Of a DNA stretch of 64,000 nt, positions 1 to 7,429 are shown one piece after another. The stretch lies in the NCBI RefSeq assembly GCF_026241515.1, contig NZ_JAPHPW010000009.1:124001-188000 (forward strand), in the 5' to 3' direction. Positions within the stretch are counted from its first letter, which is position 1. Every line of letters starts with the position of its first letter. Under the pieces are notes generated by a model. The model saw only the letters and a program-made list of their open reading frames with translations, made no database searches and had not been told where the DNA came from. This DNA is from Vibrio sp. 14G-20 (GTDB taxonomy: Bacteria > Pseudomonadota > Gammaproteobacteria > Enterobacterales > Vibrionaceae). The position numbers were made by a program, and so were the translations under genes.

Positions 1-107
1 GTGCCCACTTCGATCACATCAACGAAGCTTTCAACGTTGTTTGCCACTTCAATGGCAGCAGGAAGGTTTGTTTGGTCTAGGGCGATCTGAATCATTGGTT
101 TAGTCAT
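1..107 (-). CDS. ulaD: 3-keto-L-gulonate-6-phosphate decarboxylase, N-terminal part (cut by window start)
   Basis: Only the first 35 or so codons are in the window. The translated start (MTKPMIQIALDQTNLPAAIE) matches the opening strand and helix of the KGPDC branch of the orotidine decarboxylase fold, where an early Asp contributes to the active site. The family decarboxylates 3-keto-L-gulonate 6-phosphate to L-xylulose 5-phosphate in ascorbate catabolism. It begins four bases after the stop of the HAD phosphatase gene, so it is the next gene of the same minus-strand ula operon. The identification rests on a short segment plus strong context; an SgbH-type paralogue cannot be excluded from sequence alone. 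Confidence 0.85.
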   Translation of the reverse strand, partial: MTKPMIQIALDQTNLPAAIEVANNVESFVDVIEVG

Positions 108-111
108 GTTG

Positions 112-933
112 TTATCCTTTAATTTCTTCACGTATTAGACGGGCTAAGCCATCATGGTTGTTATCTGTTGAGCACACGCATTGAACGTGTGATTTGACGA
201 TGTCATCAGCATTGAGCATCGCTACGCCTAATCCGGCGTACTTGAGCATGGATATGTCGTTGTGGTTATCACCGACAGCTATGACGTCGGCGGCTTGATA
301 ACCTAGGTCTGCGATGTATTCAGCAAGGCGTAGGCCCTTACTGTTACCTTTCGCAGCAAAATCAATTCGGTTTGACCAAGAACGTTCACCGTTGAAGTTC
401 TCTTCTATCCATGGGTGTTGCATCAAACGGTCGACTGAGTCTTGGCTGCCTTCCACCACAAACTTCCAAACGTGTTCAGCTTGCTGAGCCGCTTCAGTGA
501 ATGATTCCACTTGGTATATTTGAGGTCTGTGTTGCTCCGGTGCGGTTTCCGCCCAGCTTTCCAATGCCAGCATGTAAGCAAATGGGTTGTACTGTGAGTA
601 CGTCATCGCATGTGTGATGTACATGACCATTTTGAGTTGAAACTCGTCAGCCATATCGATGAAGGTAAGCGCCTTATCTTTCTCTATGGCGTTTTGAGCC
701 AGTACCGTTTCAGTCTGATAGTCATAAACATAAGTGCCGTTACAGCAGATGATTGGCGTATCTAACCCCAATTCGTAGTAGTAAGGTCGCGCAGCTGTGT
801 GGTGTCGACCTGTAACAATCACGACATGACAACTTTTTTTGGCTTCTTGAATTGCCTTTTTTACCTCTGGATGAATCGTGTGATCATCCTTTAACACGGT
901 TCCATCGAGATCTAACGCCAGCACTTTATACAT
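112..933 (-). CDS. Cof-type HAD-IIB sugar-phosphate phosphatase in the ula operon
   Basis: This 273-residue protein is a cytoplasmic HAD phosphatase of the Cof/YidA type. Motif I is DLDGT, with nucleophile Asp8 and acid/base Asp10. Motif IV, GDNHND, lies near residue 220, and the region between is long enough for the C2B cap domain. The family dephosphorylates sugar phosphates and related small phosphates; the substrate here cannot be read from sequence. It lies between ulaF and ulaD on the same strand, four bases from ulaD, so it is probably co-transcribed with ascorbate catabolism genes. E. coli ulaABCDEF has no such gene. It might relieve a build-up of a dead-end pathway phosphate, which is inference. 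Confidence 0.85.
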   Translation of the reverse strand: MYKVLALDLDGTVLKDDHTIHPEVKKAIQEAKKSCHVVIVTGRHHTAARPYYYELGLDTPIICCNGTYVYDYQTETVLAQNAIEKDKALTFIDMADEFQLKMVMYITHAMTYSQYNPFAYMLALESWAETAPEQHRPQIYQVESFTEAAQQAEHVWKFVVEGSQDSVDRLMQHPWIEENFNGERSWSNRIDFAAKGNSKGLRLAEYIADLGYQAADVIAVGDNHNDISMLKYAGLGVAMLNADDIVKSHVQCVCSTDNNHDGLARLIREEIKG

Positions 934-1044
934 AGAGTCCTCTCACTTATTCCCTGAAATCAGGCCTAATCAATATTGAAACTACTTAGAATCGAAACTC
1001 TTAAAACGGCAGACTTAAACGGCTTACTTTAACGAAAAGCCGAT

Positions 1045-1743
1045 TTACTGTTGGCCGTAATAAGCATTTTCACCATGCTTACGCAGGTAGTGTTTGTCGG
1101 AAAGCTCTGGCTGAATTTTGATGCCGCTGTTCAAGGTGCGCGTAGCCAACGCCATTGCAGACACCTCCTCTAGCACCACCGCGTTATGAACGGCGTCGTT
1201 AGCATCTTTACCCCAAGAAAATGGCGCATGTCCTGCGACAATCACACTTGGAACTGCCATAGGATCAATTCGGCGTTGTTGGAACTCTTCAATGATCACT
1301 AGGCCGGTATTTTTCTCGTACTCTTCAGAGATTTCAGAGTGAGATAAACGACGCGTACATGGAATATCACCGTAGAAGTAGTCTGCGTGAGTGGTTCCCA
1401 AGGCTGGAATATCAATACCGGCTTGTGCCCAAATTGTGGCACTGCGTGAATGCGTGTGAACAATGCCACTGACCTCAGGGAAAGCTTTGTAAAGCTCTAA
1501 ATGAGTTGCGGTATCACTTGAAGGGTTAAGTTTCCCTTCAACAATGTTGCCTTCTAGATCGACGACTACCATATCTTCAGCTGTCATATCGCAGTATTCG
1601 ACACCTGATGGCTTAATCGCTATCACGCCATTAGTACGGTCAAACTCAGAGACATTGCCCCAAGTGAATGTCACCAAACCATACTTCGGAAGCTGCAAAT
1701 TGGCTTCTAAGACGCGTTGTTTCAGTTGGCTATATTTAGACAT
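1045..1743 (-). CDS. ulaF: L-ribulose-5-phosphate 4-epimerase
   Basis: This 232-residue class II aldolase/epimerase interconverts L-ribulose 5-phosphate and D-xylulose 5-phosphate, the last step of ascorbate breakdown before the pentose phosphate pathway. The HTHS motif near residue 96 and further histidines are those of the Zn-binding AraD/UlaF/SgbE family. A longer reading frame extends upstream to 1788, but the ATG at 1743 is preferred: it follows an AAGGAG ribosome site at good spacing, and [20 protein letters not shown] matches where family members begin. It starts just after ulaC. The assignment as UlaF rather than AraD rests on the operon. Confidence 0.92.
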   Translation of the reverse strand: MSKYSQLKQRVLEANLQLPKYGLVTFTWGNVSEFDRTNGVIAIKPSGVEYCDMTAEDMVVVDLEGNIVEGKLNPSSDTATHLELYKAFPEVSGIVHTHSRSATIWAQAGIDIPALGTTHADYFYGDIPCTRRLSHSEISEEYEKNTGLVIIEEFQQRRIDPMAVPSVIVAGHAPFSWGKDANDAVHNAVVLEEVSAMALATRTLNSGIKIQPELSDKHYLRKHGENAYYGQQ

Positions 1744-1753
1744 AGTTGTCTCC

Positions 1754-2221
1754 TTAAGCTGCTTCCGCTTGCAGTAACGCAGCATCAATTAAACGCGCCA
1801 CTTCTTCTGGGCTTTTGCATGCGCGAAGTTTTGAGAAGTCTTCATCGAATTCAATTAAGTTCGCCACTTGCATGGTACCTTCGATGTGTTCTTCTGAATC
1901 TTTCCCCGCTAGCGTGATCAGTACATCAACAGGCTCATCAACACCTTCAAAAGTAATCGGGGTTTCCAGCACGGTTAACGCAAACCCGGTACGAATCACA
2001 CCGTCTTCAGGGCGGCAATGCGGCAGTGCAAACGCATCGTGAATACAGATATAAGGGCCTTCTTCACCAATCGCTTTGGTAATCGCGTCGTAGTAACGCT
2101 CTTCAGCAACACCGGCTTTAACTAATGCGTCAGTACCTAGCTTGATCGCCGCTTTCCAGTCAGTTGCTTTTGCGTTCAGTAGGATAGAGTTATTCTTGAT
2201 AAGAGATTCTTTTAAGTTCAT
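1754..2221 (-). CDS. ulaC: PTS ascorbate-specific EIIA component
   Basis: This 155-residue cytoplasmic EIIA protein of the mannitol/fructose fold passes phosphate from HPr to the IIB domain during ascorbate uptake. The phospho-acceptor is predicted to be His68 in the FALPHCRP motif, the same position as in E. coli UlaC. I chose the ATG at 2221 (MNLKESL) because it aligns with the E. coli start; a GTG four codons upstream, at 2233, is a possible alternative. It lies between the ulaA-ulaB fusion and ulaF, with short gaps on each side. Confidence 0.92.
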   Translation of the reverse strand: MNLKESLIKNNSILLNAKATDWKAAIKLGTDALVKAGVAEERYYDAITKAIGEEGPYICIHDAFALPHCRPEDGVIRTGFALTVLETPITFEGVDEPVDVLITLAGKDSEEHIEGTMQVANLIEFDEDFSKLRACKSPEEVARLIDAALLQAEAA

Positions 2222-2287
2222 GTTATTGCTCACTTATATAATTATTTTTATTGGCTCAGCAGTGCGATACCACTGAGCCGTTTATCA

Positions 2288-4126
2288 TTATTTGTGGAAG
2301 TTGTTCTCGATGATGGAAACAAGCTCGTCGCCGAAAGTTTTCACCATAATCATGTTCTTAACCGCTAACTGTTGCTTACCTTCTGGCAACCCCGTGATCT
2401 TCGCTGCAAGAGCAACCGAAGTAACGATGATGTCGAATGAACCAAGGTGCGATTTGTAATCGGTGATAGCGCTGTTAAAGGTCGAGCTTGGGATGCCTTT
2501 CTTGTCCAAGTACTCTTTGATTTTCTTAGAGCACATCATTGAAGAACCTTGCCCTGAACCACAGCACACTAAGACACGAACCGGTTTCTGGTCAGCTGCT
2601 GGTGAGACGTGAGTTTCTGAGGTTGTAGAAGCTGACGTTGTAGAAGCAGATGGAGCTTGAGCTGTTGCTGTCGATTGTTGTGGTACCGCGACTTCAACCT
2701 CAATGCCCTCAGGTGTTACTGCGGTCATTGTTTCAGCGGCAGCTTCTGCGTCTTCTTCAGCTCGTAGTTGCTTAGAAGCGAAGAACATGTAGACACCAGC
2801 CAGAGCCAAAATCACAAAGAAGAACATACTAGAGCTAGAGATACCTTGCATGATTGGCGGGAATACCAGAGCCCAGTCTGCCATACCCATCCAGCCGTTA
2901 AACTCAGTACCAGATTGAGCAAAGATATGAATTGCCCAAGCCGAACCAACCACTTCGATTATGCCCATCACGAAACAGATCTTCATCACCGCTTTCCAAC
3001 CACCAAAGTGGTTAGCAAACACGCCGATAGTTGCGTTCGAAAAGAACATTGGAATAAAGCCAGGAATAATCATGATTGGTGCGTCAAACGCTAGCATTGC
3101 AAGAACAGCGGTGAATTGACCCACTGCGCCCCACATGAAACCAAATACCATTGCGTTCGGAGAGTAGGCGTAAATAGCCGCACAATCGATTGCTAAAACA
3201 GCGTTAGGAATAAGGCGTTGAGAAATACCGTTAAATGCCTCGGACAGTTCCGCAACGAACATACGAACACCAGTAACGATGACTTGAATGGCAACAGCGA
3301 ATTTCAAACCAGTTTCAAAAATGTAGATGAACCAGTGCGTTTTACCTGCCATGTCTTGAAGGTTATCAAGACCAAATGAAAGAAGGATGATGCCGAAGAA
3401 CGCAGTCATTACAAGTGTGGTCGCTGCAATGCTGTCGTGGAAAATGTGTAGCCATTTAGGCAGTTTGATGTGGTCAACACTGTCATTCTTGTCGCCAAGT
3501 TTCGGTGCAACTTTGGTCGCAACCCATGACGCAAACTGTTGCTGGTGACCAATTGAGAAACCCGCACCGCCAGTCACTTCTTGAGTCGGCTTGAACATGA
3601 TGTTTGAGGAGATACCCCAGTACAACGCCATCAATATTGCTGAATAAATAATGGTTTCCCACATACCTGCACCAAGCACGAAGTAGAAAACAGCGATGAG
3701 GCCAGCTTGCTGGAACATAATATGCCCAGTCAGCATGATGGTTCTGATACCCGTAATACGTCGGAAGGCAACAAGTAGAATATTTAGCCCAAGAGCCAGT
3801 AATACTGCATACCCAACCCAAGAGTAATTGTCGCCCATGGTTTCCATGGTGGACATCATGGAGGTGTACGGGTCAATTACCGATCCCGTTAATCCATGTA
3901 TTTCACTCATTTTTTCAATAACCGGTTTAAAACCCGCTACCAATGTTCCAGCACCTACCTGCACTATCATGAAACCAACGATGGTTTTAATAGAGCCGGA
4001 GATAACAGTTGTTGCGTCACGTTTTAGAAGGATGTAGCCGAGACAAGTAACAAGACCGAGTAGCAACGGTGCTTTGGTCATTACCTGACTGTAAAAAATA
4101 TAGAAAATATCGTATAAGAATTCCAT
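2288..4126 (-). CDS. ulaA: PTS L-ascorbate transporter, IIC-IIB fusion (UlaA-UlaB)
   Basis: This 612-residue protein fuses two ascorbate PTS parts that are separate in E. coli. About the first 465 residues are the polytopic IIC permease (UlaA family) with many hydrophobic segments. A linker of about 60 residues rich in Ala, Ser and Thr follows. The last 100 or so residues are a UlaB-type IIB domain with the phospho-cysteine loop [10 protein letters not shown], in which Cys522 matches the E. coli acceptor cysteine. The protein imports L-ascorbate and phosphorylates it to L-ascorbate 6-phosphate at the inner membrane. It is the first gene of the minus-strand operon, facing the 4127-4465 control region. 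Confidence 0.93.
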   Translation of the reverse strand: MEFLYDIFYIFYSQVMTKAPLLLGLVTCLGYILLKRDATTVISGSIKTIVGFMIVQVGAGTLVAGFKPVIEKMSEIHGLTGSVIDPYTSMMSTMETMGDNYSWVGYAVLLALGLNILLVAFRRITGIRTIMLTGHIMFQQAGLIAVFYFVLGAGMWETIIYSAILMALYWGISSNIMFKPTQEVTGGAGFSIGHQQQFASWVATKVAPKLGDKNDSVDHIKLPKWLHIFHDSIAATTLVMTAFFGIILLSFGLDNLQDMAGKTHWFIYIFETGLKFAVAIQVIVTGVRMFVAELSEAFNGISQRLIPNAVLAIDCAAIYAYSPNAMVFGFMWGAVGQFTAVLAMLAFDAPIMIIPGFIPMFFSNATIGVFANHFGGWKAVMKICFVMGIIEVVGSAWAIHIFAQSGTEFNGWMGMADWALVFPPIMQGISSSSMFFFVILALAGVYMFFASKQLRAEEDAEAAAETMTAVTPEGIEVEVAVPQQSTATAQAPSASTTSASTTSETHVSPAADQKPVRVLVCCGSGQGSSMMCSKKIKEYLDKKGIPSSTFNSAITDYKSHLGSFDIIVTSVALAAKITGLPEGKQQLAVKNMIMVKTFGDELVSIIENNFHK

Positions 4127-4208
4127 ATCTTTACCCCTGATTGATTTTTAATTTTAATGATTTGTAGGATGTGATGATTCTAGTTTTGCTCACGAACTAG
4201 ACTTTACC

Positions 4209-4253
4209 AATCAAAAGTAATCATTCAATGCTCACTTGTGATTACTTTGATTT
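4209..4253. promoter_or_regulatory. Inverted-repeat candidate UlaR operator
   Basis: AATCAAAAGTAATCATT at 4209-4225 faces TGATTACTTTGATTT at 4239-4253. The arms are near-perfect inverted copies with centres about 30 bases apart. The same half-site recurs before ulaR. The regulator assignment follows from neighbouring ulaR. Confidence 0.65.
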
Positions 4254-4260
4254 ATATCAA
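4247..4260. promoter_or_regulatory. FNR-type site TTGAT-N4-ATCAA
   Basis: The bases TTGATTTATATCAA match the FNR consensus exactly in both half-sites. The site overlaps the distal UlaR-like arm and lies about 120 bases before the ulaA start. Ascorbate fermentation by the Ula pathway is mainly anaerobic in E. coli, so FNR control is plausible. A chance match in A+T-rich DNA remains possible. Confidence 0.5.
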
Positions 4261-4415
4261 TTAACCACACCCAGAATGTGCCTAATTGAGCTTCAGATCA
4301 CACGCAAAAACAACAAATGCAATAAAATCAATTGCTTATAAAACATTGTGATTAGAGTCTGGTTTTTATAGCGATGTGGTTTGACAATCATGATGGTGAT
4401 TATTAGAATCAAAAC

Positions 4416-4433
4416 AAATCAAAAGTAATCATT
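4416..4433. promoter_or_regulatory. Third UlaR-like half-site, next to ulaR
   Basis: AAATCAAAAGTAATCATT repeats the 4209-4225 arm almost base for base. It lies about 32 bases before the ulaR ATG, where it could mediate autoregulation or DNA looping with the ulaA-side site. Confidence 0.6.
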
Positions 4434-4465
4434 AAATTGTCACAACGACAAAAAGAGTGATAAAT

Positions 4466-5221
4466 ATGAATGAAGTACAAAGACATAACGGCATCTTGTC
4501 GCTGTTAGAAGATATGCAGACAATCAACGTCTCTCATATTATTGATAAATTTAGCGTTTCTCCTGCTACTGCTAGACGCGATATCGCTAAGTTAGATGAA
4601 GTTGGCCGACTTAGAAAAATTCGAAATGGTGCGGAACGAGTAGAAACTCAGAAAAGAAAGTGGTCACCACTGAATATCAACAGCACTGAGTTCTATGAAG
4701 AGAAATCTGAGATTGCTCAAGCAGCTGCAGGGCTATGTCAGGCTGGCGATACAGTCGTGATCAACTGTGGTTCGACGGCTTTTCTACTCGGTCAGCAATT
4801 ATGTGGCGATGACGTTCAAATCGTAACGAACTACTTTCCACTCGCAAGCTACTTGATCAACGAAGATCATGACGATGTCATCATCATTGGTGGTCAATAC
4901 AACAAAGCGCAGAACATCTTTCTAAACCCTGCCCCTAATTCATTAGGCGGCTATGCGGGAAACTGGATGTTCACCTCAGGTAAAGGCTTAACGGATGCCG
5001 GGTTGTACAAGGCCGACATGTTAACGGCCGTAGCCGAACAACAAATGCTCGAACAGGTCGATAAGCTTGTCGTCGTGGTCGACAGTTCAAAAGTTGGACA
5101 ACGTACCGGAATGCTCTTTTGCAGCACCAAGCAGATAGACATAGTCATCACCGGTAAAGATGCCAATCCCGAAGTCGTAAAACTGATTGAAGCTCAAGGG
5201 ACGCAAGTCATCCTAGTTTAA
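4466..5221 (+). CDS. ulaR: DeoR-family repressor of the ascorbate regulon
   Basis: This 251-residue DeoR-family regulator has an N-terminal helix-turn-helix (residues about 15-50, with the segment SVSPATARRDIAKLDE) and a C-terminal DeoRC sugar-phosphate sensor domain. Motifs such as INCGSTAFLLG, IIIGGQYNK and FTSGKGLT closely follow E. coli UlaR, which is released from DNA by L-ascorbate 6-phosphate. I chose the ATG at 4466 (MNEVQRH) over a GTG at 4457 because it aligns with the E. coli start. It is divergent from the ulaA-B operon and upstream of ulaG, the same arrangement as in enterobacteria. Confidence 0.93.
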   Translation: MNEVQRHNGILSLLEDMQTINVSHIIDKFSVSPATARRDIAKLDEVGRLRKIRNGAERVETQKRKWSPLNINSTEFYEEKSEIAQAAAGLCQAGDTVVINCGSTAFLLGQQLCGDDVQIVTNYFPLASYLINEDHDDVIIIGGQYNKAQNIFLNPAPNSLGGYAGNWMFTSGKGLTDAGLYKADMLTAVAEQQMLEQVDKLVVVVDSSKVGQRTGMLFCSTKQIDIVITGKDANPEVVKLIEAQGTQVILV

Positions 5222-5341
5222 ATCGCAGGGCTAACTAGCCCACCAATAATAATAAATTTAGCTCAGTGCCTTAATCCAAATGAAGGCGCTCGGCTCCCTA
5301 CATCCAAAATTAATCAAATTATTGAAATAAAAGGTATTATC

Positions 5342-6409
5342 ATGAGCAATGTAAACGAAATCACTCGCGAGTCTTGGATCCTAAATACATTCCCTGAGTG
5401 GGGCACATGGTTAAATGAAGAGATAGAACAAACTGTTGTTCAACCAGGTACGTTTTCTATGTGGTGGCTTGGCTGTACAGGTATTTGGCTAAAATCAGAA
5501 GAGGGTGCAAACCTATCAATGGACTTCTGGTGTGGTACTGGTAAAAAAACACAAGCTGTTCAAAAAATGAAAAACCAGCACCAAATGATGCGTATGGGCG
5601 GTGTAGAAGCACTTCAACCAAACCTACGTACTGCAATCTTCCCATTGGACCCTTTCGCTATTAAAGAAATCGATGCAGTTATGGCATCTCACGATCACGG
5701 CGACCATATTGACATCAACGTTGCAGCAGCGGTTCTTCAAAACTGTGGTGAGCACGTTAAATTCATCGGTCCTAAAGCATGTGTTGATCTTTGGATGAAA
5801 TGGGGTGTACCAGAAGATCGTTGTGTTATCGCGAAAGTTGGCGACGAAATTAAGATCAAAGACGTCAACATTAAGGTTCTTGATGCATTCGACCGTACTG
5901 CTCTAGTGACACTTCCTGAAGGAACATCTTCCCTAGACAAAGAAATTCTAGACGGAATGGACGACCGTGCAGTGAACTACCTAGTAGAAACAACAGGCGG
6001 TTCAGTTTACCACTCGGGTGATTCTCACTACTCAAACTACTACGCTAAACACGGTAATGACCACAAGATCGACGTTGCACTGCTTTCTTACGGTGAGAAC
6101 CCACGTGGCGTAACAGACAAAATGACATCTTCAGACATTCTTCGTGCTGCTGAGTCTTTGAATTGTGAAGTCGTGGTTCCGTTCCACCACGACATTTGGG
6201 CTAACTTCCAAAATGACCCGCGTGAAATCGAAATGCTGTGGAACATGAAGAAAGAACGTCTTCAATACGGCTTCGCACCTTTCTTCTGGCAAGTTGGTGG
6301 TAAATACACATACCCAACAGACAAAGGCCGCATGCACTACCAGCACTTCCGTGGTTTTGCTGACATCTTCACAAATGATCCAGAACTGCCATACCGCGCA
6401 TTCTTGTAA
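5342..6409 (+). CDS. ulaG: L-ascorbate-6-phosphate lactonase
   Basis: This 355-residue metallo-beta-lactamase-fold hydrolase is the length of E. coli UlaG (354). The metal motif HxHxDH is present as His117, His119, Asp121 and His122. It hydrolyses L-ascorbate 6-phosphate to 3-keto-L-gulonate 6-phosphate, the substrate of UlaD, in the cytoplasm. It follows ulaR by 120 bases and ends just before a strong terminator, so it is either a single-gene unit or read through from ulaR. An imperfect hairpin (around 5264-5290) lies in the leader. Confidence 0.95.
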   Translation: MSNVNEITRESWILNTFPEWGTWLNEEIEQTVVQPGTFSMWWLGCTGIWLKSEEGANLSMDFWCGTGKKTQAVQKMKNQHQMMRMGGVEALQPNLRTAIFPLDPFAIKEIDAVMASHDHGDHIDINVAAAVLQNCGEHVKFIGPKACVDLWMKWGVPEDRCVIAKVGDEIKIKDVNIKVLDAFDRTALVTLPEGTSSLDKEILDGMDDRAVNYLVETTGGSVYHSGDSHYSNYYAKHGNDHKIDVALLSYGENPRGVTDKMTSSDILRAAESLNCEVVVPFHHDIWANFQNDPREIEMLWNMKKERLQYGFAPFFWQVGGKYTYPTDKGRMHYQHFRGFADIFTNDPELPYRAFL

Positions 6410-6430
6410 ACATTAAGAAAAGCACTAACT

Positions 6431-6455
6431 AGGGAGCAATACGCTCCCTTTTTTT
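6431..6455 (+). terminator. Rho-independent terminator after ulaG
   Basis: AGGGAGC and GCTCCCT pair across a five-base loop and are followed by a run of T. Confidence 0.9.
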
Positions 6456-6477
6456 ATCATCGAATAAGGATATTGAT

Positions 6478-6720
6478 ATGGTATTACGTGAGTTCAAAAA
6501 ACATTTCAGTCGTGGCGATCTGAAAGCAGCAATTGGTGTCGTGTCCCCTGGAGCTAATGGTTATTACTTAATGGTCAAAAGCCATAAGTGGGGAGTAAAC
6601 AGCTTTCTTGAATCCGACAGAAAAATGCAACCCAGGGTATTCAAGACTCAGCAAGCTTTGCTGAACGCCGCTAAAGCGATCGGTTTTTCCTACCACTCGA
6701 TTGATATCCAACATTTATAA
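6478..6720 (+). CDS. Small conserved-looking hypothetical protein
   Basis: This 80-residue basic protein begins with MVLREFKKHFSRGDLKAA and has a good ribosome site (AAGGA) before its ATG. It has no signal peptide or membrane segment. The mix of short helices and strands with a basic start looks like a compact soluble, possibly nucleic-acid-binding, domain, but I see no diagnostic motif. It is a single gene between the ulaG terminator and an unrelated periplasmic protein. Confidence 0.6.
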   Translation: MVLREFKKHFSRGDLKAAIGVVSPGANGYYLMVKSHKWGVNSFLESDRKMQPRVFKTQQALLNAAKAIGFSYHSIDIQHL

Positions 6721-6924
6721 TCAAGATGGTCAGATATTGAGTTGATTCGGTTATCGGTATCGCTTCGTAAAATAACCAAACATTCAGAACCTGAATGCCA
6801 CAACTCCAAAACCATCTATTTATCTACTCGATAAAAATAATTCTTACAATTAAGCGTTTATATTCATTAATAATATTGGCAGCGGACGGCATAATAGCCG
6901 CGAATCCTTTTAACGAGTTTGGTT

Positions 6925-7386
6925 ATGTTTTTCAAGCGCCTTTTAGCATTGGTTTTACCCGTTACTTTTGCATTTGCCGCGCACGCCGAAACGTTTGGTG
7001 AGCGAATGGAACGCATCGAACAAGAAAATGTACTTGCGAAAACCATGACAGAAACCCAGGTCAAATTGATACAAAAAGTCGTTCAAACCAACCACTGCGC
7101 GAAAGTGGCATTAACCCACCATCATCGAATATTGGGGCAGTATAAAGTTGAGACGTCTTCTTCGGAGTTATTCGTAAAATGGCGTCAACTCGGTAAGCGG
7201 TTAGACGCTCAATACGAGACAGATTACCCCGGCTACCCTAAGCACGCTTTTCAGGAGTACCTTGCGGCTTCAAGTAAAGTTGATGGCTACCTTTTTGCTC
7301 TAATCGACAATGGTTTGAACGAGCAATCGTGGATCGCCAAAGAGTTTAAGCAGTGTAAAAAGAATAAGCTGATATCCCGCACCTAA
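6925..7386 (+). CDS. Hypothetical periplasmic protein
   Basis: This 153-residue protein opens with a typical Sec signal peptide (MFFKRLLALVLPVTFAFAAHA, cleavage expected after AHA). The mature part is mostly helical and charged, with two cysteines (in NHCAKVAL and FKQCKKNK) that could form a disulfide in the periplasm. A TTG two codons upstream (6919) is possible, but ATG 6925 gives the cleaner signal peptide. No family was recognised. It converges on the large secreted-protein gene downstream. Confidence 0.6.
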   Translation: MFFKRLLALVLPVTFAFAAHAETFGERMERIEQENVLAKTMTETQVKLIQKVVQTNHCAKVALTHHHRILGQYKVETSSSELFVKWRQLGKRLDAQYETDYPGYPKHAFQEYLAASSKVDGYLFALIDNGLNEQSWIAKEFKQCKKNKLISRT

Positions 7387-7429
7387 GATCTAGTCTACTC
7401 TGCTTCGAGAGTACTCACTCGCATTGGTT

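Larger units (their letters stand above)
4127..4465. promoter_or_regulatory. Divergent ula control region
   Basis: This 339-base A+T-rich stretch separates the ulaA start from the ulaR start and has no convincing gene. It carries repeated UlaR-like half-sites and an FNR consensus, listed separately. TGTGA-containing segments near 4238 and 4347 might bind CRP, but their second halves are poor. Confidence 0.75.

Noticed and set aside
2768..3094. Plus-strand frame antisense to ulaA-ulaB
   Set aside because: Lies wholly within a clear gene on the other strand and has no coherent protein features.
4347..4362. Possible CRP site in the ula control region
   Set aside because: TGTGATTAGAGTCTGG has a good first half but a poor second half; kept only as a remark.
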